A stretch of 64,000 bases of DNA from Rhodococcus pseudokoreensis (GTDB taxonomy: Bacteria > Actinomycetota > Actinomycetes > Mycobacteriales > Mycobacteriaceae), in assembly GCF_017068395.1 (NCBI RefSeq), contig NZ_CP070619.1, positions 4,650,001 through 4,714,000 of the forward strand. Reading direction: 5' to 3'. The position numbers and the translations under genes were made by a program. The notes beneath the pieces were generated by a model, which was not told the origin of the DNA, made no database searches, and saw only the letters and a program-made list of their open reading frames with translations. Shown piece after piece: positions 27,181-35,654 of this stretch (positions within the stretch are counted from its first letter, which is position 1; each line of letters opens with the position of its first letter).

Positions 27181-27402
27181 TCAGTCGCTCGTGCGTCGCA
27201 GGGCGTCGGGTTTGTGGACGGCGTCCTTCCCGCTCTTGTCGCTGACGACGCGGTACTGCGGGTCGTCCTCGGAGGCCCGCACCGTGCGGCCCGCCGCCTC
27301 GGTGTCCTCGGTGATCTTCTCCTCCACCTCGCCGGACGTCGTGGTGCCGTGTGTCTTCCACTCCACCTTGTCGCCGCGGTGGAACTTCTCGTCATCTGCC
27401 AT
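27181..27402 (-). CDS. DUF2945/HVA1-like small protein
   Basis: A 73-residue charged soluble protein from ATG 27402. The N-terminal motif FHRGDKVEWKTHGTTTSGEV is the signature of DUF2945 (hypervirulence-associated protein, Tudor-like fold). Typical tail motifs are TVRASEDDPQYRVVSDKSGK and AVHKPDALRR. Longer in-frame reading to 27537 adds a non-homologous extension. Divergent from rpsF. The function is unknown. Confidence 0.82.
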   Translation of the reverse strand: MADDEKFHRGDKVEWKTHGTTTSGEVEEKITEDTEAAGRTVRASEDDPQYRVVSDKSGKDAVHKPDALRRTSD

Positions 27403-27563
27403 CGTGTCGGCGTACCCATCCGTACCCCCGATCACACCGGCAGGGCTGATTTCGCTGGTCAGGGGCTCGTCGTGTACCCTGCAAAGGTTGCTGACGCAAC
27501 GACCCTCCTGCCACGGACAGTCCGTGGCCGTTTTCACTAGTCCATAGGAGGTGATGAGGTCTT

Positions 27564-27851
27564 ATGCGTCATTACGAATTGATGGTCATCCTTGACCCCA
27601 GCCTGGACGAGCGCACTGTTGCTCCTTCGCTGGATACGTTCCTCAATGTTGTTCGCCAGGACGGCGGCAAGATCGACAAGGTCGATGTCTGGGGTAAGCG
27701 TCGTCTCGCCTACGAGATCCTGAAGCACAGCGAAGGCATCTACGCGGTGATCGACATCAGCGCTACGCCCGCCACCGTCGCGGAGCTCGATCGTCAGCTC
27801 GGTCTGAACGAGTCGGTGCTGCGTACGAAGGTTCTGCGCCACAACAAGTGA
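27564..27851 (+). CDS. rpsF: 30S ribosomal protein S6
   Basis: The 95-residue protein matches bacterial S6 end to end: [39 protein letters not shown] and ETxVLRxKVLRHN-like end [15 protein letters not shown] strong AGGAGGTGA lies upstream. It binds 16S rRNA together with S18, whose gene is two genes downstream. First gene of rpsF-ssb-rpsR-rplI. Confidence 0.97.
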   Translation: MRHYELMVILDPSLDERTVAPSLDTFLNVVRQDGGKIDKVDVWGKRRLAYEILKHSEGIYAVIDISATPATVAELDRQLGLNESVLRTKVLRHNK

Positions 27852-27916
27852 TTTCTGTCGGTCACCAGCCCTAGGCTCGTGCCCAACCGAACTCCACATT
27901 CTGCAGGAGGAACCAT

Positions 27917-28438
27917 ATGGCAGGCGACACCGTCATCACCGTCATCGGAAACTTGACGGCTGATCCGGAGCTTCGATTCACCCCCGCGGGTGCCGCGGTC
28001 GCGAACTTCACTGTTGCGTCCACGCCCCGCACCTTCGACCGTCAGACCAATGAATGGAAAGACGGCGAAGCACTGTTTCTGCGTTGCAACATCTGGCGCG
28101 AAGCAGCCGAGAACGTCGCGGAGAGCTTGACCCGTGGCTCGCGAGTGATCGTGAGCGGCCGGCTCAAGCAGCGCTCCTACGAAACTCGTGAAGGTGAAAA
28201 GCGCACTGTCGTCGAGCTCGAGGTCGACGAGATCGGCCCCTCGCTGAGGTACGCCACGGCCAAGGTCAACAAGGCCAACCGTGGTGGCGGCGGCGGTGGA
28301 GGCTTCGGTTCCTCCGGCGGATCGGGCGGCGGACGTCCGCAATCCAATACCGGCGGAGATGATCCGTGGGGCAGCGCGCCGCAGGCGTCCGGCTCCTTCG
28401 GAGGCTCTGGTGGTGGGAGCGACGAACCCCCGTTCTGA
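27917..28438 (+). CDS. ssb: Single-stranded DNA-binding protein
   Basis: The 173-residue protein has the OB fold at residues 1-110 ([60 protein letters not shown]). A Gly/Ser-rich linker follows, and the tip DEPPF recruits replication and repair partners. An AGGAGG ribosome site precedes ATG 27917. Located between rpsF and rpsR as in most Actinobacteria. It coats single-stranded DNA at forks and works with the DnaB encoded 1.3 kb downstream. Confidence 0.97.
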   Translation: MAGDTVITVIGNLTADPELRFTPAGAAVANFTVASTPRTFDRQTNEWKDGEALFLRCNIWREAAENVAESLTRGSRVIVSGRLKQRSYETREGEKRTVVELEVDEIGPSLRYATAKVNKANRGGGGGGGFGSSGGSGGGRPQSNTGGDDPWGSAPQASGSFGGSGGGSDEPPF

Positions 28439-28476
28439 TCCGTACCTGATCGGAACATCCAGAAAAGAGCAAACAA

Positions 28477-28719
28477 ATGCCGAAGCCGCCCTTGCGCGAC
28501 AAGGTAATGAAGAAGAAGATCTGCATCTTCTGCAAAGAGAAGAACACGCAGATCAACTACAAGGACACGACGCTGCTGCGTAAGTACGTCAGCGACCGCG
28601 GCAAGATCCGTGCGCGCCGTGTCACCGGCAACTGCGTCCAGCACCAGCGCGACGTTGCCATTGCCGTCAAGAACTCACGTGAGGTGGCGTTGCTGCCTTA
28701 CGCCACCGTGGCTCGCTAA
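28477..28719 (+). CDS. rpsR: 30S ribosomal protein S18
   Basis: An 80-residue S18 with the core [20 protein letters not shown] and [20 protein letters not shown]. It has a CIFC pair near residues 17-20 and a third Cys in GNC, so it keeps the zinc-binding-type (C+) cysteines at least in part; zinc-starvation paralogues normally lack them. The partner of S6. Confidence 0.96.
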   Translation: MPKPPLRDKVMKKKICIFCKEKNTQINYKDTTLLRKYVSDRGKIRARRVTGNCVQHQRDVAIAVKNSREVALLPYATVAR

Positions 28720-28736
28720 GGAAAGGGAGGAAAGAC

Positions 28737-29192
28737 ATGAAGCTCATCCTCACCGCTGACGTGGACAACCTCGGTGCGCCTGGCGACACCGTCGAGGTCA
28801 AGGACGGCTACGGCCGCAACTACCTGCTGCCCCGCGGCCTGGCCATCGTCGCCACCCGTGGCGCCGAGAAGCAGGTCGAAGGCATCCGTCGTGCGCAGGA
28901 AGCCCGCGCCGTGCGCGGTCTCGACCACGCCAAGGAGCTCAAGGCCGCCATCGAGGGCATCGAGAACATCTCGCTGACGGTCAAGACCGCCGGCGACTCG
29001 GGCAAGCTCTTCGGTTCGGTTACCGCCGCCGACGTCGCCGCTGCCATCAAGGCTGCCGGTGGACCCGTCGTCGACAAGCGCAGCCTGGAGCTGCCGAAGG
29101 CTCACATCAAGGCGACCGGCAAGCACGCCGTCGTCGTGAACCTGCACCCCGACGTGGTTGCGAAGTTCCACCTGAACGTCGTCGGCGCCTAG
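28737..29192 (+). CDS. rplI: 50S ribosomal protein L9
   Basis: The 151-residue protein has the classical N-terminal signature [20 protein letters not shown] then LLPRGLA, a long central helix, and a C-terminal domain ending in [27 protein letters not shown] precedes ATG 28737. Last gene of the operon, followed by a strong hairpin. Confidence 0.97.
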   Translation: MKLILTADVDNLGAPGDTVEVKDGYGRNYLLPRGLAIVATRGAEKQVEGIRRAQEARAVRGLDHAKELKAAIEGIENISLTVKTAGDSGKLFGSVTAADVAAAIKAAGGPVVDKRSLELPKAHIKATGKHAVVVNLHPDVVAKFHLNVVGA

Positions 29193-29209
29193 TCGACTCG
29201 TTCACACAC

Positions 29210-29243
29210 AGGCCCCCCGGACGCCTCGGCGTGCGGGGGGCCT
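29210..29243 (+). terminator. Terminator of rpsF-ssb-rpsR-rplI
   Basis: AGGCCCCCCGGACGCC (29210-29225) pairs with GGCGTGCGGGGGGCCT (29228-29243), 15 of 16 positions, with a two-base TC spacer. It begins 18 bp after the rplI stop. Confidence 0.85.
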
Positions 29244-29442
29244 GCGCTTGTCGATTCCGGCTCTCAGTCGCCCGCTCGGGCCCGATTTCGCGGGTGTGAG
29301 GCGTGCAGAGGGGCGGCTTCCAGGTGTGTCTGGAAGTTAGCCGTCCGCGCCGAAGATCTGTGAGGTGAATCATATTGCCACGCAGGGGCGATCAACTCAA
29401 CACGCCCGAGTCGTCAACGCGAAAGACACGCCGAACGGGTTT

Positions 29443-29571
29443 TCATCCACAGTTGTGAGAAACCAAAAAACGGCTCTGAACTGGGTATTTGGGATTGTGA
29501 TATGTACTTATCCTCAGGTTATCCCCATGGGGTTAACACACGTACCCAGCGGTTTACACAATTTGTCCCCA
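29443..29571. promoter_or_regulatory. Cluster of DnaA-box-like 9-mers upstream of dnaB
   Basis: Within 130 bp of unusually AT-rich DNA are four 9-mers each one mismatch from the DnaA box TTRTCCACA: TCATCCACA (29443-29451), TTATCCTCA (29508-29516), TTATCCCCA (29519-29527) and TTGTCCCCA (29563-29571), all in the same orientation. They lie 200-320 bp upstream of the dnaB start, in a 574-bp gap with no gene. They may make dnaB expression DnaA-responsive or titrate DnaA. The central copies flank a CCCCATGGGG palindrome. Confidence 0.5.
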
Positions 29572-29766
29572 GTTGTGTACACAGGCTGGTTTGAACACCG
29601 GGTAGCTAATCCCTAACGTCGTCCCGGCGTGTCTCGCAATCACGACGCCGGCTGCCACGAAGAGCCTGCGAAAGTTGTCGGTGGGGGCGAGTACAAAGAG
29701 TTCGTAGCACCAACACCGGGAAGCTTTTCCCGGGGCGGCGCAACAGTGATGGGGAAGGTCGGTCGA

Positions 29767-31914
29767 GTGGCTGTAGTAGACGATCGGGGCCATTCCGAAT
29801 ACCCGGGTCCGCCCGACGCGGAGCCCGGTGAAGAGTTCGGCCGGCAGCCCCCTCAGGACATGGCGGCGGAGCAGTCGGTGCTCGGCGGCATGCTCCTCAG
29901 CAAGGACGCCATCGCAGACGTGCTCGAGGTGCTCCGTCCCGGTGACTTCTACCGTCCCGCGCATCAGTCGGTGTACGACGTGATCCTGGACCTCTACAGC
30001 CGTGGTGAGCCGGCTGACCCGGTGACGGTGTCCGCGGAACTCGATCGTCGCGGCGAACTCCGCCGCATCGGCGGCGCGCCGTACCTGGTGACGCTCACCC
30101 AGACGGTGCCCACCGCCGCCAACGCCGGCTACTACGCCGAAATCGTGGCGGAGAAAGCCATTCTGCGTCGCCTCGTCGACGCAGGCACCCGCATCGTCCA
30201 ATACGGCTACACCGGAGCCGACGGCCAGGACGTCGCCGAGGTCGTCGACCGCGCGCAGGCCGAGATCTTCGAGGTCACCGAACGCCGCACCACCGAGGAC
30301 TTCGTGCCCCTCGAAGAACTCCTGCAGCCCACGATGGACGAGATCGACTCCATCGCCAGCCGCGGCGGCATCTCCCTCGGCGTACCCACCGGCTTCGTCG
30401 AACTCGACGAAATCACCAACGGCCTCCACCCCGGCCAGATGATCATCGTCGCGGCGCGACCCGGTGTGGGCAAGGCGCTCGCCCTCGACACTCCCCTGGC
30501 CACCCCGACCGGCTGGACCACCATGGGCGACGTCCAGGTCGGCGACCACCTCATCGACGCCGACGGCAAACCCACCCGCGTCGTCGCCGCCACCGACGTC
30601 ATGGTCGGCCGGCCCTGCTACGAGGTGGAATTCTCCGACGGCACCGTCCTCGTCGCCGACGAGCAGCATCAGTGGTTGACTGCCGTCGACGGCCGGGGCG
30701 CCGTGCGCACCACGGCTCAGATCGCCGGATCGACCGACCTCGGGCACGAGGTCGCGCACACCCGCGCACTGCAGCTGCCGACGTCGACCGTGCACGTCGA
30801 CCCCTACGCTCTGGGGGCCTCGCTCACCGCCGGGGGCAAGCGAATCCCGGCGGAGCTGCTGCGTGGCTCGGAATCGGAGCGTCGCGAGTTGCTGGCCGGC
30901 CTGCTCGACGCGGCAGGGTCGGTCGCCGACGACGGCTCGGTGTGGTTCCAGGCCGGGAATCACCCGTTGTCGCAGGATCTCGCCGAACTCGTCGTCAGTC
31001 TCGGATACGACTGCCGTAGTGCCGACGGTGGTGTCACGTTCTGCGCCGACGACGAGGTGTTCCAGCTTCATCGGAAGGCCATCCAGCACAAAGAGCTTCG
31101 GGGCGAGGTGAGTGGCTCGCGCCGCATCGTCGCGGTACGTCCGATCGACAGTGTCCCGGTGCGGTGCGTCGAGGTCGACAACGCCGACCATCTATACCTG
31201 GCGGGTCGTTCGATGGTGCCCACCCACAACTCCACGCTCGGCATGGACTTCCTGCGTTCGTGCTCCGTGAAGCACGGCATGGCCAGCGTCATGTTCTCCC
31301 TCGAGATGAGCAAGACCGAGATCGTCATGCGTCTGCTGTCGGCAGAGGCGAAGATCAAGCTCGGCGACATGCGCTCCGGCAAGATGACCGACGACGACTG
31401 GACGAAACTCGCTCGCCGTATGAGTGAGATCAGTGAGGCGCCGCTGTTCATCGACGACTCCCCCAACCTGACCATGATGGAGATCCGCGCCAAAGCGCGG
31501 CGGCTCAAGCAGAAGCACGACATCAAACTGATCGTGATCGACTACCTCCAGCTGATGAGCTCCGGTAAGAAGGTCGAATCACGTCAGCAGGAAGTCTCCG
31601 AATTCTCACGTAGCCTCAAGCTCTTGGCGAAGGAACTCGAAGTTCCCGTGGTTGCGATCTGCCAGCTGAACCGTGGTCCCGAACAGCGGCAAGATAAGCG
31701 CCCGCAAGTCGCTGACCTGCGCGAAAGCGGCAGTCTCGAGCAGGATGCCGACATGGTGATCCTGCTTTACCGCCCCGATGCGACCGAACGCGACGACCCC
31801 CGCGGCGGCGAGGCCGACCTCATTCTCGGCAAGCATCGTAACGGTCCGACCGCGACGATCACCGTGGCGCACCAGCTCCACCTGTCCAAGTTCGTGGACA
31901 TGGCGAGAGGTTAG
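29767..31914 (+). CDS. dnaB: Replicative DNA helicase DnaB, interrupted by an intein
   Basis: 715 residues including a 252-residue intein (residues 237-488). GTG 29767 is chosen because VAVVDD matches the usual mycobacterial N-terminus and GGGGAAGG lies 8 bp ahead; in-frame starts back to 29629 add an unrelated leader. N-extein: N-terminal domain (DMAAEQSVLGGMLLSKDAIA) and linker up to the P-loop RPGVGK. C-extein: STLGMDFLRSC onward, with VIDYLQLM (Walker B), CQLNRGPEQRQDKRPQVADL and SLEQDADMVILLYR. The intein splits the Walker A between Lys and Ser, so the helicase is inactive until splicing yields the 463-residue product. DnaB unwinds DNA at the fork and recruits primase. Confidence 0.96.
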   Translation: MAVVDDRGHSEYPGPPDAEPGEEFGRQPPQDMAAEQSVLGGMLLSKDAIADVLEVLRPGDFYRPAHQSVYDVILDLYSRGEPADPVTVSAELDRRGELRRIGGAPYLVTLTQTVPTAANAGYYAEIVAEKAILRRLVDAGTRIVQYGYTGADGQDVAEVVDRAQAEIFEVTERRTTEDFVPLEELLQPTMDEIDSIASRGGISLGVPTGFVELDEITNGLHPGQMIIVAARPGVGKALALDTPLATPTGWTTMGDVQVGDHLIDADGKPTRVVAATDVMVGRPCYEVEFSDGTVLVADEQHQWLTAVDGRGAVRTTAQIAGSTDLGHEVAHTRALQLPTSTVHVDPYALGASLTAGGKRIPAELLRGSESERRELLAGLLDAAGSVADDGSVWFQAGNHPLSQDLAELVVSLGYDCRSADGGVTFCADDEVFQLHRKAIQHKELRGEVSGSRRIVAVRPIDSVPVRCVEVDNADHLYLAGRSMVPTHNSTLGMDFLRSCSVKHGMASVMFSLEMSKTEIVMRLLSAEAKIKLGDMRSGKMTDDDWTKLARRMSEISEAPLFIDDSPNLTMMEIRAKARRLKQKHDIKLIVIDYLQLMSSGKKVESRQQEVSEFSRSLKLLAKELEVPVVAICQLNRGPEQRQDKRPQVADLRESGSLEQDADMVILLYRPDATERDDPRGGEADLILGKHRNGPTATITVAHQLHLSKFVDMARG
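30475..31230 (+). mobile_element. DnaB intein, class 3-like, with degenerate homing endonuclease
   Basis: The intein starts with Ala (ALALDTPLATPTGW), not Cys or Ser, and ends VPTHN before the +1 Ser of the P-loop. Trp67 (block B, DEQHQW), Cys231 (block F, VPVRCVEV) and Thr250 (block G) form the WCT triad described for class 3 inteins, which use the block F Cys as first nucleophile; Asn252 is the cyclising residue. The middle retains remnants of LAGLIDADG motifs: ALGASLTAGG and LLAGLLDAAG. The acidic catalytic residues expected in both are gone, and the linker between them is very short. It should splice but not home by itself. Confidence 0.88.
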
Positions 31915-32147
31915 GCAACCAGCAGCCCACCACCTGCGAGATGGCCGGCTTCTCGTCCCAACGGACGTTTCGGTGACCGGCTTGTCGGCCCGAAGAGGCG
32001 CTTCCATATGATGAGTGCGTCGGACGCGCCGGTGTCCGCGAGTCGCGAAACGGGTCCGGTGATCCAGGTCACCGCTGGTCGAACGGTTACGCCCGCCGGC
32101 ATCCGACCAAGGACACACCACATAAGCCGGGAAGGCAGACAAGCGCA

Positions 32148-33608
32148 GTGAGCACAGTGGAACTGGCCCAGTGGAACTCCGAGGAAGCTCTCGCGGAGGC
32201 GATGATCCCGATCATCGGCGGCCTGCACCGCCGACACTCGGTGACCATTCTGCTTCACAGCCGCTCCCTGGTGAACAAGTCGGTCATCAGTATCCTGCGA
32301 ACCCACCGTTTCGCCCGGCAGATCAGCGGCGACGAGCTGTCGGTCGAGGAGACGTTCCCCTTCCTCGAAGCGCTCACTCACCTCGACCTTCGGCCCTCGA
32401 AGATCGACCTCGGACTGCTGGTGATGGCCTACCGCGCCAATGGTGACGGAGCATCGGTCCCAGAGTTCGTTGCACGGAGCCTCGCCGACCTGGTCGGCGG
32501 CGCTCAGACGAGCCCCGCGCAGCCGCAGGACGTGGTCCTGTACGGATTCGGGCGTATCGGTCGCCTCGTCGCTCGACTGCTCATCGAGAAGGCCGGCTCG
32601 GGTAATGGGCTGAACCTGCGTGCCGTGGTGGTCCGCAAGGGTGGCAGCGACGATCTGACCAAGCGCGCATCGTTGCTGCGCCGTGACTCCGTCCACGGGC
32701 AGTTCAACGGCACGATCAAGGTCGACACCGACAACAACACGCTGATCGCCAACGGCAACGTCATCAAGTTTATTTACAGCAACGACCCGGAGAGCCTCGA
32801 CTACACCGAGTACGGCATCGACAACGCCATCCTGATCGACAACACCGGAATCTGGCGCGACCGCGACGGACTGTCGAAGCACCTCCGCCCCGGCGTCGCG
32901 AAGGTGGTGCTCACCGCGCCCGGCAAGGGCGACGTCCCGAACATCGTGCACGGCGTCAATCACCGCGACCTCGACCCGAACGAGCAGATCGTGTCGTGCG
33001 CGTCCTGCACTACCAATGCAATCGTCCCGCCGCTGAAGACCATGGACGACGAATTCGGTGTGTCGCGAGGCCACGTCGAGACCGTGCACTCGTTCACCAA
33101 CGACCAGAACCTACTGGACAACTACCACAAGGCCGACCGTCGTGGTCGTTCGGCGCCGTTCAACCTCGTGCTCACCGAGACCGGTGCCGCGTCGGCGGTC
33201 GCCAAGGCGCTCCCCGAGCTGAAGGCCAAGATCACCGGCAACTCGATCCGCGTTCCCACTCCGGACGTGTCCGTCGCCATCCTCCACCTTCAGCTGAATC
33301 GTGAGACCACCAGGGAGGAGGTGCTCGAGCACCTCAGCCAGGAGTCGCTCACCGGAGCGCTGAGCCGGAACCTCGACTACACCGCTGCAACCGATGCCGT
33401 GTCCAGTGACTTCATCGGTTCGCGCGCCGCGTGCATCGTCGACGCGAACGCGACGATCGTCGACGGCGACACCGCCATCCTCTATGTCTGGTATGACAAC
33501 GAGTTCGGATACTCGTGCCAGGTGGTGCGCACTGTCCAGTACCTGTCCGGTGTGGAGTACCCCATCTACCCCGCGGTCGACGCCGCTGATGCGATGCCCG
33601 TGGGCTGA
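32148..33608 (+). CDS. gapB: Glyceraldehyde-3-phosphate dehydrogenase with N-terminal extension (GapB type)
   Basis: A 486-residue enzyme. Residues 1-125 are an extra domain (SEEALAEAMIPIIGGLHRRH) found in the long corynebacterial GapB-type enzymes. Then comes the GAPDH proper: NAD(P)-binding VVLYGFGRIGRLVARLL, active site CASCTTNAIVPPLK with nucleophile C287 and a C-terminal WYDNEFGYSCQVV. GTG 32148 follows GGGAAGG. By analogy with Corynebacterium GapB it may serve gluconeogenesis; cofactor preference is not determined here. A perfect hairpin follows the stop. No other glycolysis gene is adjacent. Confidence 0.93.
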   Translation: MSTVELAQWNSEEALAEAMIPIIGGLHRRHSVTILLHSRSLVNKSVISILRTHRFARQISGDELSVEETFPFLEALTHLDLRPSKIDLGLLVMAYRANGDGASVPEFVARSLADLVGGAQTSPAQPQDVVLYGFGRIGRLVARLLIEKAGSGNGLNLRAVVVRKGGSDDLTKRASLLRRDSVHGQFNGTIKVDTDNNTLIANGNVIKFIYSNDPESLDYTEYGIDNAILIDNTGIWRDRDGLSKHLRPGVAKVVLTAPGKGDVPNIVHGVNHRDLDPNEQIVSCASCTTNAIVPPLKTMDDEFGVSRGHVETVHSFTNDQNLLDNYHKADRRGRSAPFNLVLTETGAASAVAKALPELKAKITGNSIRVPTPDVSVAILHLQLNRETTREEVLEHLSQESLTGALSRNLDYTAATDAVSSDFIGSRAACIVDANATIVDGDTAILYVWYDNEFGYSCQVVRTVQYLSGVEYPIYPAVDAADAMPVG

Positions 33609-33629
33609 CCGGCGACACCGTAGGTTCGC

Positions 33630-33666
33630 GACGCCCGGGAGAGCAGTGGCTGCTCTCCCGGGCGTC
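33630..33666 (+). terminator. Terminator after gapB
   Basis: GACGCCCGGGAGAGCAG (33630-33646) and CTGCTCTCCCGGGCGTC (33650-33666) are perfect reverse complements with a TGG loop, 22 bp past the gapB stop. Confidence 0.9.
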
Positions 33667-34229
33667 TTCGTGTATGCGGTGGACGTCGCCGCTGAAAGCT
33701 CATAGCGGAAGCCGTAGTTCGAGCGGCGGCGCCATCCCTCTTGGGGTGGCGCCGCCGTTGTGATTGTGGCTGCGTATCCCGGCCCTGTTGTCGTCGGACG
33801 CATCGCTATTACCCTCCTAGGCTTCGAAACCCGTCATCGGTGGCCCGTAGCGCCGGCACTCGAACCCGCTCCCTCGCGTATCTACGCTCAGTGGAGCGTG
33901 AGCGCTTCGGTGGGTGGCCGACCTCGCGGGGTGACTTGGAGGGTGTCGTCGGTTCTGCACTCGGAAATTCCTACCTTGGCGGCGATGCAGATCTTCTCAT
34001 CATCATTCGGGTCGATGATTCACGAAATATGTTGTAGCCGTCAGAAATTAATCGCACAACGATGTCGACCATGAACGTCCATCGCTGCACCCGCTCGCTG
34101 TTTCGGGCAACTGTGGGGATCTCTCGTTGTGATCGGTAAATCCCTGCTCCATATTCTCCAAAACATGTTGCACCGCAGCAATTTTAGATACACTCCTTCA
34201 AATGGGGAACCAAAACAGGGGGAGTGGTC
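33667..34229. other. Non-coding stretch with second hairpin, start of accessory region
   Basis: A second hairpin, CGGCGGCGCCATCCC (33724-33738) with GGGGTGGCGCCGCCG (33743-33757), 14 of 15 paired, is followed by TTGTGATTG and could back up the gapB terminator. A small inverted repeat ACGCTC-AGTG-GAGCGT lies near 33888. Base composition drifts to lower GC from about 33960. Short ORFs here run through the hairpins and look fortuitous. Nothing else is recognised before the intein-like gene. Confidence 0.5.
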
Positions 34230-35597
34230 ATGAGTGGGGAAACGGGATCGACTATCGACGGCGCACCGGAAGTCAATCCGGAGAGATCGAGTTCTTCGAG
34301 GTTTGCTTCAGGCATACCTTCGTCTGCGCGTGTGTTGCGCGCCGACACCGGAGCGCCCGTCGGATTGAGCGAGATCGCGTGTTCGACTGAACCGCAATGC
34401 GTGTGGTCGTTAGGTGAGGATCTGCGAATGGTCGCCAGTCCTCTGGGAAAGGTTATCCCTGTCGGAATGGCCGACGTTCTCCGAGTGCATCTCGCGTCGG
34501 GTCGTCAGATCGAACTGTCGCGCGATCAGGAGTTCAGAGCGGTGACAGGCTGGATTCCGCTGAGAGAGCTGGAGATCGGTCAACGACTGGCTATACCGCG
34601 ATACATTCCCGAGCCAATTCATGGGACGCGACTTGCCGATGCTGAAATCATTTTGCTGGCGCACATGATCGGGGACGGATCTTGCGTTAAGCGCCAGCCG
34701 ATTCGCTACGCGTCGATCGATGAAGAGAATCTCGCCGCTGTAGCAACGGCGGCCACCCACTTCGGTGTCACCGCGATTCGTGACGAGTACGCTGCTGCGC
34801 GCTGTATCACACTCCGATTGCGAGCGCCCTACAGGCTCGGGCATGGCAAGCGCAATCCTATTGCGGCCTGGCTCGATGAACTTGGACTGTTCGGGTTGCG
34901 CAGCTATGAGAAGTTTGTTCCCAAAGCGGTATTCGATGTTGGGAACGATCAAGTTGCGCTCTTCCTGAGGCATTTGTGGGCCACGGATGGCTCGGTTCGG
35001 TGGGACGAGAAGGGGAATCAGGGTCGCGTGTATTACGCGTCGACGAGCCGGCGCTTGGTCGACGATGTCGCGATACTGCTGCTACGGCTCGGCGTTCACG
35101 GACGGATCAAACGGGTGCGTAAGGCGGGCTATCGTGATTGCTGGTTCTTGACGATTGACGGCGTCCAGAACCAGACACAGTTTCTCTCCGTGGCGGGTGT
35201 GCATGGCGCCAGGGGCGAATCTGCGCGAAGGGTACTGGGGGAGCTTTTGTCGTTGGCTCCCAACACGAACGTAGACACCATTCCGAAGGAGATCTGGGTT
35301 AGCGTACGTCAGATCCTTGCGTCGCAAGGCGTCACCTATCGTGAATTCGCGGCAGCAATGAACACCAAATTCTGCGGATCGACTCTGTGGAAGCATGGCG
35401 TGAGCCGTTCGCGACTCGCCAAGGTCGCAGAGTTTCTCGACGACGACAGCCTCAGGGTCCTCGCCACAAGCGACGTGTTCTGGGACAGAGTCGTGGACAT
35501 CGTGAGCGGGGGTGCGCAGGAGGTATTCACCTGCCCCGTGCTTGGCGCAGACAACCTCGTCGTAGACGGCGTTGTCGTGCGGCAGGCTCGGCAATAG
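34230..35597 (+). CDS. Free-standing intein-like Hint/LAGLIDADG homing endonuclease
   Basis: A 455-residue protein from ATG 34230, five bases after GGGGGAG. It is laid out like a full DnaB/DnaE-class intein without host: N-terminal Hint half (ARVLRADTGAPVGLSEI, WSLGEDLRMVASPLGKVIPV, LRELEIGQRLAIPRYIPEP), then a two-motif LAGLIDADG endonuclease with both acidic residues kept (LLAHMIGDG and FLRHLWATDG), then a C-terminal Hint strand (EVFTCPVLGADNLVVDGVVV) ending VRQARQ. Splicing residues are missing: no Cys/Ser1 in the block A position, SRDQEF where TxNHPF is usual, and RQ instead of HN. It should cut DNA but not splice. Composition is more AT-rich than neighbours. The target site is unknown. 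Confidence 0.82.
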   Translation: MSGETGSTIDGAPEVNPERSSSSRFASGIPSSARVLRADTGAPVGLSEIACSTEPQCVWSLGEDLRMVASPLGKVIPVGMADVLRVHLASGRQIELSRDQEFRAVTGWIPLRELEIGQRLAIPRYIPEPIHGTRLADAEIILLAHMIGDGSCVKRQPIRYASIDEENLAAVATAATHFGVTAIRDEYAAARCITLRLRAPYRLGHGKRNPIAAWLDELGLFGLRSYEKFVPKAVFDVGNDQVALFLRHLWATDGSVRWDEKGNQGRVYYASTSRRLVDDVAILLLRLGVHGRIKRVRKAGYRDCWFLTIDGVQNQTQFLSVAGVHGARGESARRVLGELLSLAPNTNVDTIPKEIWVSVRQILASQGVTYREFAAAMNTKFCGSTLWKHGVSRSRLAKVAEFLDDDSLRVLATSDVFWDRVVDIVSGGAQEVFTCPVLGADNLVVDGVVVRQARQ

Positions 35598-35621
35598 GCC
35601 CACTCGACGGTCGACCGTGGC

Positions 35622-35654
35622 GAGCACCCGGGCTCTTCAGTTGCACGGGTGCTC
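35622..35654 (+). terminator. Possible terminator of the intein-like gene
   Basis: GAGCACCCG (35622-35630) pairs with CGGGTGCTC (35646-35654) across a 15-base loop, 24 bp after the stop. The stem is short, so this is tentative. Confidence 0.4.

Noticed and set aside
33840..33875. GGTTCGAGTGCC on the minus strand, resembling a tRNA T-arm and possible att site
   Set aside because: The stems around it do not pair and no acceptor, D or anticodon arm could be folded.
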